Shown one piece after another: positions 8,246 through 18,688 of a DNA stretch of 64,000 nucleotides. Position 1 is the first letter of the stretch. Each line of letters begins with the position of its first letter. Below the pieces are notes generated by a model. It saw only the letters and a list, made by a program, of their open reading frames with translations, was not told where the DNA came from and made no database searches. A program made the position numbers and the translations under genes. This DNA is from Flavobacterium piscinae (GTDB lineage: Bacteria > Bacteroidota > Bacteroidia > Flavobacteriales > Flavobacteriaceae). The DNA is taken from the NCBI RefSeq assembly GCF_004122145.1, contig NZ_SBKQ01000007.1:1-64000 (forward strand). Direction: 5' to 3'.

Positions 8246-11212
8246 CTACGCTTCTTTCTTCAAAGCTCTTTTTCTTTCTTCTTGCTTGTTTACCGTATCC
8301 GCCATAATTGGTGTTGCAATGAATAAGGAAGAATAGGTACCAACCAAGATACCAACCAAAATAGCAAAAACAAATCCGCGAATCGTTTCACCTCCTAAAA
8401 TAAAGATGGCAAACAAAACGATTAAAGTGGTTAACGAAGTATTTATTGTTCTACTAATGGTTGTGTTCAGTGCTTTATTTACAACTTGATTAAAAGTACC
8501 TTCTTCATGCGTTCCTAAAAACTCACGAACACGGTCAAAAACGATTACTGTATCATTCAAAGAATAACCAATTACCGTTAAAATAGCCGCAATAAATGCT
8601 TGATCAATTTCCATGTTGAAAGGCAAAATTTTCCAGAATAAAGAATAGATTCCTAACACAATGATTACATCATGGAAAACAGCACCAACCGCACCAAGAG
8701 AAAATTGCCATTTTCTAAAACTAATTAATAAATAAAGGAAAACAACTAAAAGCGAACCTAATACAGCCCAATAAGAATTTGTTTTTATATCTTCTGCAAT
8801 AGTTGGTCCTACTTTTGAAGCTTGTAAAATACCAATCTCTTTTCCATCATAGTTGGTTACAAATTCTTTGTATTTAGTAGATGGAAAATAAGATTTTAAA
8901 CCATCAAATAATTTTCTGTTAACTTCTTCATCTACTCCTTCACTTTCTTCATCAACTTTATATTTTGTAGTTATTTTTAATTGATTGCCACTACCAAAAG
9001 TTTTGGCTTCAACATTAGTTCCGAATGTTTTTGTCAATGCTGAGCTAACTTCACTTGCCACAACTTCTTTATCAAATCTGATTTGGAAAGTACGTCCACC
9101 CACAAAGTCAACCCCTTGATTTAAACCGTTTACAAAAAACAATGAAACTAAAGAAGCAATTACAAGCACGCTTGAAATGGCATAAGCAATTTTCTTTTTC
9201 CCTAAGAAATCAACATTCATATTTTTAAACCAATTGTGTGTCATTGGAGTTGAAAAAGTTAGGTTTTGATTATTTCTAACACTCCAATCTAAAAACAAAC
9301 GAGTGATAAATATTGAAGTAAATAATGATGTACCAATACCAATTAATAATGTAGTGGCAAATCCTTTAATTGGACCTGTTCCGAAAACTAATAAAATTAG
9401 AGCTGTTAAAGCGGTTGTAATATTCGCATCGAAAATAGAGGACATCGCACCTTTCCAAGTGAATGAATAGTTCACAGCTTCTTCTAATGTTTTACCCGCA
9501 TCCAATTCTTCTTTTGCTCTTTCAAAAATAATTACGTTCGCATCTACTGCCATACCAATGGTTAAAACGATACCGGCAATACCGGGTAACGTTAGGACAG
9601 CACCTAAACTTGCTAAAATTCCAAAGATGAAAAGAATGTTTACTAACAAGGAAATGTTAGCATATACTCCGGATTTACCATAATATAGAATCATCCATAA
9701 CACAACCAAAGCCATTCCGATAAGGAAAGATAACATCCCGTTATCAATTGCTTCTTGTCCCAATGAAGGTCCAACTACATCTGATTGAACGATATCTGCT
9801 TTTGCAGGTAATTTACCGGCTCTCAATACATTTGCTAAATCTTTGGTTTCATCAATTGTAAAAGTTCCTGAAATTTCAGAGTTACCTCCCTGGATTGGTC
9901 CGGAAGAAACGCCTGGTGCAGAATAAACAACATTATCTAAAACGATCGCAATACTACTTTTCTGAGTAAATGCTTTACCGGTTAACTCTTCCCATTGTTT
10001 AGCTCCTTTACCATTCATTTGCATAGAAACAGCAGGCTTTCCAAATTGATCAAAAGTATCTCTTGCATCTACCACAACACCACCACTAATAGCGGGTTTT
10101 CCAGATCTTCCGTCAGATTTTAAAGCATATAATTCTACTGCATCAACTTTTTCTTTTTTCTCATTATCGATAGTAGTTGGTTTTCCCCATACAAAACGTG
10201 CAAAACGTATTTCAGGAGATAATAAAGCTTTACTACTTTCTCTATTTAAATAATCGTTAATTGTTGCAGTATCTTTGGGAGCAAAATACCCCAAAACAGG
10301 ACCACCACCATATGACAACATTTTATCAAATAAAGGATTGTTTCCTTTAGCATTCGCTAAAGAATCTTTTGTAGCATCGGTTAATAAAGTATCGATACCT
10401 GTTTTCACGGTTTCTTTTGTATCAACTTTTACTTCTGTCGCTTTCAAAGCTTCATTTAATTGACCTAAGTAAGGTGCAACTTCTTCAAATTTATGTGTTT
10501 CCCAAAATTCTAACTGAGCTGTACTTTGTAATAATTTTTTAATACGATCAACATCTTTAGCTCCCGGTAACTCTACTAAAATTCTACCGGTTTCTCCTAA
10601 TTGCTGAATGTTTGGTTGAGTTACACCAAATTTATCGATACGTTTTCTTAGTACTTCAAAAGCACTTAATACTGACTCATTTACTTTTCTTTTGATAACG
10701 GCTTTTACTTGATCATCATTCATCTTAAGATCAATCTCTCCGTCTAAATTTTTGTTAAAGAATACATCCGGAGAAGCCAATTTTACTTTTCCTTGAGATT
10801 CTGCATCAAACGCTTCAAAAAAGGCATCCATATACGTTTGATTTCCTTTGATGTTTTTGGTTGCATCAGCTAAAGCTTTATTAAAAACCGGATCTTGTGA
10901 ATCATTAGATAATCCAACTAAGATATCTTTAACTGATATTTGAAGAATAACATTGATTCCTCCTTCAAGGTCAAGCCCTTTGTTGATTTGTTTATCTTTA
11001 ACTTCATTATAGGTGTAATCTGCAAACCCTAAGCTGAACACTTTTTCTCTACCGATTGAGTCTAAATACTTAGCTTCTTTAGCTACATCATCTCCGGCAA
11101 AAGCTTTGGCATCCGATTTAACTTTATTGGCCACAAAAGTGAATGAAAGTTGGTAAATACATACCAATGCAAATAAAATTGCGAAAAATTTAATAAGTCC
11201 TTTACTCTGCAT
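8246..11212 (-). CDS. secDF: Fused protein translocase subunit SecDF
   Basis: SecD and SecF use the proton gradient to pull proteins out of SecYEG on the periplasmic side. Here they form one 988-residue chain, as in most Bacteroidota. The SecD half begins with a membrane helix at 8-28, then the GLDLEGGINV motif near residue 79, the large periplasmic P1 domain, and a transmembrane block with GMAVDANVIIFERAKEEL near 555. The SecF half starts near 660 (FLGKKKIAYAISSV), with QGVDFVGGRTF and then GYSLNDTVIVFDRVRE near 886. About 12 membrane helices are expected. The gene stands alone, with its own promoter (11304-11334) and terminator. Confidence 0.97.
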   Translation of the reverse strand: MQSKGLIKFFAILFALVCIYQLSFTFVANKVKSDAKAFAGDDVAKEAKYLDSIGREKVFSLGFADYTYNEVKDKQINKGLDLEGGINVILQISVKDILVGLSNDSQDPVFNKALADATKNIKGNQTYMDAFFEAFDAESQGKVKLASPDVFFNKNLDGEIDLKMNDDQVKAVIKRKVNESVLSAFEVLRKRIDKFGVTQPNIQQLGETGRILVELPGAKDVDRIKKLLQSTAQLEFWETHKFEEVAPYLGQLNEALKATEVKVDTKETVKTGIDTLLTDATKDSLANAKGNNPLFDKMLSYGGGPVLGYFAPKDTATINDYLNRESSKALLSPEIRFARFVWGKPTTIDNEKKEKVDAVELYALKSDGRSGKPAISGGVVVDARDTFDQFGKPAVSMQMNGKGAKQWEELTGKAFTQKSSIAIVLDNVVYSAPGVSSGPIQGGNSEISGTFTIDETKDLANVLRAGKLPAKADIVQSDVVGPSLGQEAIDNGMLSFLIGMALVVLWMILYYGKSGVYANISLLVNILFIFGILASLGAVLTLPGIAGIVLTIGMAVDANVIIFERAKEELDAGKTLEEAVNYSFTWKGAMSSIFDANITTALTALILLVFGTGPIKGFATTLLIGIGTSLFTSIFITRLFLDWSVRNNQNLTFSTPMTHNWFKNMNVDFLGKKKIAYAISSVLVIASLVSLFFVNGLNQGVDFVGGRTFQIRFDKEVVASEVSSALTKTFGTNVEAKTFGSGNQLKITTKYKVDEESEGVDEEVNRKLFDGLKSYFPSTKYKEFVTNYDGKEIGILQASKVGPTIAEDIKTNSYWAVLGSLLVVFLYLLISFRKWQFSLGAVGAVFHDVIIVLGIYSLFWKILPFNMEIDQAFIAAILTVIGYSLNDTVIVFDRVREFLGTHEEGTFNQVVNKALNTTISRTINTSLTTLIVLFAIFILGGETIRGFVFAILVGILVGTYSSLFIATPIMADTVNKQEERKRALKKEA

Positions 11213-11303
11213 TATTACTCGAATTAATTAATTTTTGTTGGTTAAGGTTTTGATTTATAAGCAAAAAGAAAAAATCTCCTTCTTTTCGATTTTATAAAAC
11301 GTG

Positions 11304-11334
11304 CAAATATATAATTATGAATAGGATTAACCAA
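11304..11334 (-). promoter_or_regulatory. Promoter of secDF (TTG, 20 bases, TATATTTG)
   Basis: On the minus strand TTG (11334-11332) is followed after 20 bases by TATATTTG (11311-11304), a perfect TAnnTTTG match at canonical spacing. The secDF ATG is 91 bases further on, leaving a long AT-rich leader. Confidence 0.65.
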
Positions 11335-11353
11335 TTAATTTATGGATTAATCT

Positions 11354-11380
11354 CAAAAAAAAGACTGCAAAAATGCAGTC
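11354..11380 (-). terminator. Rho-independent terminator after mdh
   Basis: GACTGC at 11363-11368 pairs with GCAGTC at 11375-11380. Read on the minus strand a run of eight T follows. It is placed 23 bases after the mdh stop. Confidence 0.8.
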
Positions 11381-11403
11381 TCTTCTATATAAAGTAAAAA
11401 AAA

Positions 11404-12339
11404 TTAAGCTAAAACCGATTTCAAGTCTGCATTCATTGCTCGAACTGCATCAGCACTTTTGGCAAATTTTGCTTTTTCTTCATCGTTTAAGTCAATAGCG
11501 ACAATTTTTTCTATTCCGTTTTTACCAATAATACATGGCACTCCGATACATATATCGCTTTGTCCGTATTCTCCTTCTAACAAGACAGAACAAGGTATCA
11601 TTTTCTTTTGGTCGTTCAAGATGCTATCCACTAAATAAGCCACAGAAGCTCCCGGAGCATACCAAGCAGATGTACCTAATAAAGCCGTTAACGTTGCACC
11701 TCCCACCATCGTATCGGCAGCAACTTTCTCTAATCGTTCAGTAGATAAAAATTCAGAAACGGGAACCCCATTATAAGCGGCTAAACGAGTCAAAGGAATC
11801 ATGGTTGTATCGCCATGACCACCAATTACCATTCCGTGAATATCATTGGCTGGTTTATCTAACGCTTGTGACAAATACGTTTTGAAACGCGAACTATCTA
11901 ATGCTCCACCCATTCCGATGATTCTGTTTTTAGGTAAACCGGTTGCTTTTAAGGTTAAATACGTCATGGTATCCATAGGGTTTGAAACCACTACTACTAT
12001 GGCGTTTGGCGAATGTTGCAATAAACTTTCAGCTACTGATTTTACAATTCCGGCATTAATTCCGATTAACTCTTCACGTGTCATACCCGGTTTTCTTGGA
12101 ATTCCTGATGTAATGACAACCACATCACTACCGGCTGTTTTAGAATAATCATTTGTGCTTCCCGAAACTTTAGTATTAAATCCTAGTGTGGTTTGTGTTT
12201 GCATAATATCTAACGCTTTGCCTTCTGCAAAACCTTCACGGATATCTAACAAAACTATTTCGCTGGCAATTCTTCTGTAAGCAATTGCGTCGGCACATGT
12301 AGCACCAACATTACCTGCTCCTACAATGGTAACTTTCAT
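11404..12339 (-). CDS. mdh: Malate dehydrogenase (LDH-like type)
   Basis: The 311-residue enzyme oxidises malate to oxaloacetate with NAD in the TCA cycle. The nucleotide-binding loop reads VGAGNVGATCADA from residue 6, and Asp32 ends the second strand, which favours NAD over NADP. Substrate arginines are visible at 82 and 88 (IPRKPGMTR) and 151, Asn120 is in VVSNPMD, and the catalytic His175 lies in IGGHGDTTMIP. The R82 context is typical of malate rather than lactate dehydrogenase. It starts 31 bases after gyrB on the same strand, so it is probably transcribed from the gyrB promoter. Confidence 0.96.
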   Translation of the reverse strand: MKVTIVGAGNVGATCADAIAYRRIASEIVLLDIREGFAEGKALDIMQTQTTLGFNTKVSGSTNDYSKTAGSDVVVITSGIPRKPGMTREELIGINAGIVKSVAESLLQHSPNAIVVVVSNPMDTMTYLTLKATGLPKNRIIGMGGALDSSRFKTYLSQALDKPANDIHGMVIGGHGDTTMIPLTRLAAYNGVPVSEFLSTERLEKVAADTMVGGATLTALLGTSAWYAPGASVAYLVDSILNDQKKMIPCSVLLEGEYGQSDICIGVPCIIGKNGIEKIVAIDLNDEEKAKFAKSADAVRAMNADLKSVLA

Positions 12340-12370
12340 TTTATTAATTTTTAATAATTATCTAATTGGT

Positions 12371-14317
<1,947 letters not shown>

Positions 14318-14349
14318 TTAATGCTAAAATGTATTTTTTGTCAAACACG

Positions 14350-14357
14350 CAAATATA
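14350..14357 (-). promoter_or_regulatory. -7 box TATATTTG upstream of gyrB
   Basis: CAAATATA on the plus strand is TATATTTG on the minus strand, an exact TAnnTTTG match 39 bases before the gyrB ATG. I found no convincing -33 element. Confidence 0.5.
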
Positions 14358-14491
14358 CGGAATTGTGAGGGATTTTCTATCATAACACCATCACAAAGAA
14401 GATAAGTTATTAACAAATTGTTGATTTTTTATCTGTATTTTTAAGAAGTATTCGAAACAGACAATTTGATAATTAATGAAACTTTTAACAC

Positions 14492-14522
14492 CAAAAAAAA
14501 GCGTTCCCCACAACGAGAACGC
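14492..14522 (-). terminator. Rho-independent terminator after asnB
   Basis: GCGTTC (14501-14506) pairs with GAACGC (14517-14522). On the minus strand the stem is followed by eight T (A-run 14493-14500). It lies 37 bases after the asnB stop. Confidence 0.8.
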
Positions 14523-14558
14523 CTTTAACAAACAAACTAAACTTCAATCTTAAAACTT

Positions 14559-16181
14559 TTATACCGGTATATCGATTTTAATTTTTGCAATGGTTGTATC
14601 GGCCTTAACGTGAGCGGCATTCGCTCTTCCGCTCGGGTCTTGGTTTTCTTGCCATTTCGGAATCCATTTTCGCACCGTTTGAGCGGCTGCAATTTGTGGG
14701 AAATGTTTGTGGAAAATTCTTCTATAAAAGAACGCTTCCTTTGTAATCGGAGTATTATAAGGAAACAATTCTGCTGCTTTTTCAAATTCTTCATCCGTAA
14801 CTTGGCCGGAACAGTATTCGATTAACGTATCAATCCAGTTGTACCCTACTCCATCTGAAAATTGCTCTTTCTGACGCCATAATACTTCTTCCGGTAAATA
14901 CGGTTGTTCCGGTGTGTCAAATGCTTTTCGAAGAATGTATTTTTCAATTCCATCATACGTTGAGGGCATTTTTTCTTCCGGTTTTACTTTAATAGCCAAT
15001 TCCAAAAAGGCTTTGTCTAAAAACGGAACTCTTGCCTCCAGTCCGTGAGCCATCGTCGATTTGTCTGCACGCAGTAAATCGGCTGTAAATAGCTTTTGTA
15101 CTCGTTCGATGGTTTCTTTTTGAAAATCTTCAACACTTGGTGCATTTCTAAAATATAAATACCCACCAAAAATCTCATCAGCTCCTTCTCCCGAAAGCAC
15201 TACTTTGATTCCCATATCGGTAATCGCTTTTGACAAAAAGTACATGGGTGTACTCGCTCGAACGGAGGTGACATCATAGGTTTCCAAATGCCAAATCAAT
15301 TTATCTAAAATTTCAATTCCTTGTTCGATGGTAAAATGAATTTCATGGTGTTGCGTACCTAAAAAATCGGCTACTTTTCGGGCAGCTTGTGCATCCGGAG
15401 CTTCTGCATCTAAACCAATTGAAAAGGAATGTAATGTTTTGCCCATTTCTTTCATATAACGAGAAGCAATGGAAGAGGTTAACGAAGAATCTAATCCGCC
15501 GGAAAGTAATACTCCAATTGGCACATCGCTCATCAAACGCTTGCGAACACTTTCAGATAAAGTTTCCCGAATGGCTTTTAAATCCAACTCTTCTACTGCT
15601 AAAGTTTCATCTTCCCATTTGGGTTGGTAATATTTTACAAATCCTGTTTTCTCAGTGTAATAATGTCCCGGAGGAAAAGTGGAAAATGTTTTACATTGAT
15701 CGGCTATGGCTTTCATTTCGGAAGCAAAATACATTCTTCCACGTTCATCCAAACCGTAATAAAGCGGTTTTACTCCTAGTGGATCACGACCGGCAATAAA
15801 ATCATCTCCGTCTATCACCACAAATGCAAACATTCCATCAAGCATGTCACAAAAATCGTAACCAAACTTTTCATACAAATGCACGATTACTTCGGAATCC
15901 GAAGTGGTTCTGAATGTATGGTCATTTAAAATTCCGTCTCTTAATTTTTGGTGATTATAAATTTCGCCATTATGAATCATCCAGGCGGATGATGTTCCTT
16001 GAATTGGTTGTTTACCGGTATGCAAATCAACAATAGATAAACGTTCATGGGATAAAATGTGTCCATTCTCCGTCACATGCAAATCACTTTCATCCGGACC
16101 GCGGTGCGACATTCGTTTAGACAATTCTTGAACCAATGATTCATCTTTTCCTTTTCCAATTATGGCTAATATTCCACACAT
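14559..16181 (-). CDS. asnB: Asparagine synthetase B, glutamine-hydrolysing
   Basis: AsnB makes asparagine from aspartate, ATP and glutamine. The 540-residue protein begins MCGILAIIGKG, so Cys2 is the free N-terminal nucleophile of the class II glutaminase domain (residues 2-190), with the SHRGPDES motif near 28. The synthetase domain has the PP-loop LLSGGLDSSL near 225 and SGEGADEIFGGYLYF near 330. Length is close to E. coli AsnB. It is monocistronic: a terminator follows and more than 170 bases separate it from the GreA-like gene upstream. Confidence 0.95.
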   Translation of the reverse strand: MCGILAIIGKGKDESLVQELSKRMSHRGPDESDLHVTENGHILSHERLSIVDLHTGKQPIQGTSSAWMIHNGEIYNHQKLRDGILNDHTFRTTSDSEVIVHLYEKFGYDFCDMLDGMFAFVVIDGDDFIAGRDPLGVKPLYYGLDERGRMYFASEMKAIADQCKTFSTFPPGHYYTEKTGFVKYYQPKWEDETLAVEELDLKAIRETLSESVRKRLMSDVPIGVLLSGGLDSSLTSSIASRYMKEMGKTLHSFSIGLDAEAPDAQAARKVADFLGTQHHEIHFTIEQGIEILDKLIWHLETYDVTSVRASTPMYFLSKAITDMGIKVVLSGEGADEIFGGYLYFRNAPSVEDFQKETIERVQKLFTADLLRADKSTMAHGLEARVPFLDKAFLELAIKVKPEEKMPSTYDGIEKYILRKAFDTPEQPYLPEEVLWRQKEQFSDGVGYNWIDTLIEYCSGQVTDEEFEKAAELFPYNTPITKEAFFYRRIFHKHFPQIAAAQTVRKWIPKWQENQDPSGRANAAHVKADTTIAKIKIDIPV

Positions 16182-16357
16182 ACTATTTTGCTTTACTAAT
16201 TATACTTTAATTGATGAAGCAAAAATCAATATTATGTTTATTTATTTAAACACAAAAACTATATTTGATTATAATTTAAAACTATAAAAATTATTTTACC
16301 GAAAAAATGAAACTTAAAATCTCAAATCCTGCTATTTTCAATTACAATCTTTAAATT

Positions 16358-16801
16358 TCATGAAATGGATTGAATTTTGTATGCTACATTATTGAGTGAA
16401 ATTTGGTCGCCTACAACGCATCCCATCAACATTTGAGCTAAGGGTGCTTGCGGAGAAATGGCAAAAATCGTTCTTTGATCAAGTTCTACTTTTGGCAAAC
16501 TAACGGAAATCAGAAAATAAATATCGTTAGCTAAAACCAAACTTCCAGTTGTTACTTTAGCCAGCTTTTTTTCAAAATCAATGGAATCAAAAATGGATTT
16601 TGTTTCCATAACTTCTTTCAGTTTTTGATTGAGTTTTTCCTGTTCCAAATGCATCATTGATAGAGCCGTTTCGTGTTTATCACCGGCTGAACCTTTGGCA
16701 TCGTTTTTGGCATCTTCGGTTAAATCAGCAATCATTTGTCGAAGTGAATCGATTTTGGATTGGAGGAAATTGGAATAGTGTTGGGTGATTTTTGGTTTCA
16801 T
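16358..16801 (-). CDS. GreA/GreB-like transcript cleavage factor
   Basis: This 147-residue protein has the two-part layout of Gre factors: an N-terminal coiled-coil hairpin (about 1-75) and a C-terminal FKBP-like domain (about 80-147) with ISPQAPLAQMLMGCVVGD, matching the S-P-x-A-x-x-L-x-G pattern of GreA. The coiled-coil tip reads GDKHE at 40-44, so Asp41 and Glu44 sit where GreA has the acidic pair that chelates magnesium in the RNA polymerase active site. I chose ATG 16801; an in-frame start at 16858 would translate a simple repeat (16805-16841). Relatives in this phylum have sometimes been labelled 3-oxoacyl-ACP synthase, which nothing in this sequence supports. Overall identity to GreA is low, so the exact activity is inferred. 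Confidence 0.8.
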   Translation of the reverse strand: MKPKITQHYSNFLQSKIDSLRQMIADLTEDAKNDAKGSAGDKHETALSMMHLEQEKLNQKLKEVMETKSIFDSIDFEKKLAKVTTGSLVLANDIYFLISVSLPKVELDQRTIFAISPQAPLAQMLMGCVVGDQISLNNVAYKIQSIS

Positions 16802-16804
16802 TTT

Positions 16805-16841
16805 CTGAGTTGCTGAGAGGCTGAGTTGCTGAGAGGCTGAG
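16805..16841. repeat. 16-base tandem repeat in the GreA-like leader
   Basis: CTGAGTTGCTGAGAGG is repeated twice exactly, followed by a partial third CTGAG. It lies right upstream of the GreA-like ATG. A related word string is present at 21860-21880 before ftsE. Confidence 0.75.
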
Positions 16842-16844
16842 TTT

Positions 16845-16881
16845 AAAAAAGTCCGCAAGGTTCATTTAAAACTTTGCGGAC
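16845..16881 (-). terminator. Rho-independent terminator after the beta-barrel gene
   Basis: GTCCGCAA (16851-16858) pairs with TTGCGGAC (16874-16881). On the minus strand the stem is followed by six T. It is 35 bases after the barrel-gene stop and separates that transcript from the GreA-like gene. Confidence 0.8.
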
Positions 16882-16916
16882 TCTTTGTGAAAATCTTTGT
16901 TTGCGGTTAAACAAAC

Positions 16917-18674
16917 TTAAAAATCAAATTTATAATTCGCTCCCAACACCACTTGAATTTGTTGTGCAGGGAAATTCATCCATCGTTCATACGATTGATT
17001 GAATAAGTTGTTTCCTCTTAAAAACAAAGTCAAACGTTCGTTGTATTTATAACCAACATGAGCATTCACATCAAAATAGCTATCTAAAGTAACTGTAGTA
17101 AAAGTTGAAAAATCTGGTATAATAACTTGGTCTTTTCTTTCTCCAACAAAGAATAAATTCAGACCAGCATACCATTTTTCGGTAATGTTTGCATCTACAT
17201 TGGCACCAAAAGTGATGGATGGTAAATTCCAAACTTCATCCTGATTTTTTGCAGAAAGACTTCTGAAAGTTCCATTGATTCCGGCTGAAATATTTTTAGA
17301 CAAATCGGCTTTTACTTCTCCGAAAAAGCTTACTGTTTTTACATCATCATATACTACATCAAATGAATTTCCAAAAGCATAAGGCTCAACATCAGTTGGT
17401 AAAGCAGGATCTAAAGCCAACGGAAACGCATTGTTTCTGAATAAAGCTTTATCATTTTCCTGCATGAATGAACCGCGAACATTATAACTGATATTTCCGG
17501 CTAATTTTCCTTTTAAACCGGCAAAAATATCATACGGTCTGCTGGTAGGTGCTACCCATAAAGTGGGTGACAAAAATGGATTTTCGTTGGTAAACTCACG
17601 GTACGAATTTTGTTGTAAATTTCCATCGGCTCCGGCATAAAATATCATCAAATCGCCTACTAATTTATAGGAAGCAGTAATGTTTGGGTAGATAAAAAAC
17701 TTACTGTCACTATTTTCTAAATCAGCACTGTAAAAAAGTGAAACACCGATATCAAAAGCCCAATCATCTTGCGTTAAAGAAATGGATGGATTTAACCCAA
17801 AGTTGGTGAAACCATATTTAATTTCATTCAAATCAAAATAATTGCGTTCGAAACTTCCGGAAACATAATCAACAATAACATTGGTTTTTACGGCAACTTC
17901 CATGATATCAAACTCAAATGAAGGTTTTATCAAAAAACGATTTTCAGCAGAACCAAAATTATCCCAAAAACGATTAAATTTCAAACTGGCTCCTGTGAAA
18001 AAACTATCTTCCATACCAATTTTTCCACCTAAATAAAAGTTGTGATAGGTGTGTGATGGATCAATTTCATTATAAAAAACTTCATCTCGATTAAAATAAT
18101 TTTGATCAATTCCGTACCAATTATACACTTGATGTTGATACCCTAAATCAGCGGTCCAATTGAAATTGCGTTGTTGACTTCCATACGTAACATCCAACGA
18201 AGTATTATAGAATTTATCATCTAAAATCACTTCTTCAATTCCGCCTTGAGAAGAATGATGACGCAACATTCCGCCAACATAATCACTTCGGCTTAATTGT
18301 TCGGTGATAAATAATTCACCCACTATTCTTGCATAATTTCCAAATCCAAGTGTTGCATAATTATTATACAATTTTTCTTTTTTCGGTTTATCTACACCTG
18401 CCGCTTTTCCTTTGGCCGGTGTGAATGTGGAGGCAACCGGAAAAGAAAAAATGTTGTACTGAATTTCTTCTTTTTTAGAGTTATCATCATCGTCTAAAGA
18501 GGGCGTTTCCTTTACTTTAAAGGCATCTGAAATGGTTGCAGAATAAGGTTTCACTACATTCACAACTTCGGTTCCGATGTTTTCATCTTTCTTTTGCGAA
18601 AAACCAATTTGGCTTATCAAAAAAAGAATTACTGCAATGGATTTATTTAGAGTTGAAATCTTCATGTCTTTCAT
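16917..18674 (-). CDS. Outer-membrane beta-barrel protein, TonB-receptor-like barrel
   Basis: The 585-residue protein begins with a signal peptide (residues 1-27, ending SQIGFSQ). A charged, low-complexity stretch follows (SLDDDDNSKKEE near 58-70), and then alternating aromatic strands run to the C-terminus, which ends YKFDF, a typical outer-membrane terminal strand. The last 100 residues (NLFNQSYERWMNFPAQQIQVV) resemble the C-terminal barrel of TonB-dependent receptors. I see no clear plug domain and no carboxypeptidase-like N-terminal domain, so transport by a TonB mechanism is doubtful. The TPR gene ends 14 bases upstream on the same strand, so the two form an operon ended by the hairpin at 16845. 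Confidence 0.75.
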   Translation of the reverse strand: MKDMKISTLNKSIAVILFLISQIGFSQKKDENIGTEVVNVVKPYSATISDAFKVKETPSLDDDDNSKKEEIQYNIFSFPVASTFTPAKGKAAGVDKPKKEKLYNNYATLGFGNYARIVGELFITEQLSRSDYVGGMLRHHSSQGGIEEVILDDKFYNTSLDVTYGSQQRNFNWTADLGYQHQVYNWYGIDQNYFNRDEVFYNEIDPSHTYHNFYLGGKIGMEDSFFTGASLKFNRFWDNFGSAENRFLIKPSFEFDIMEVAVKTNVIVDYVSGSFERNYFDLNEIKYGFTNFGLNPSISLTQDDWAFDIGVSLFYSADLENSDSKFFIYPNITASYKLVGDLMIFYAGADGNLQQNSYREFTNENPFLSPTLWVAPTSRPYDIFAGLKGKLAGNISYNVRGSFMQENDKALFRNNAFPLALDPALPTDVEPYAFGNSFDVVYDDVKTVSFFGEVKADLSKNISAGINGTFRSLSAKNQDEVWNLPSITFGANVDANITEKWYAGLNLFFVGERKDQVIIPDFSTFTTVTLDSYFDVNAHVGYKYNERLTLFLRGNNLFNQSYERWMNFPAQQIQVVLGANYKFDF

Positions 18675-18688
18675 TTTTGTAATATAAA

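Noticed and set aside
15389..15799. Plus-strand reading frame of 136 codons
   Set aside because: It is a shadow of asnB, whose synthetase motifs cover the same bases on the minus strand.
16802..16858. N-terminal extension of the GreA-like protein
   Set aside because: It would translate the 16-base tandem repeat, and it would shift the tip residues away from positions 41 and 44.
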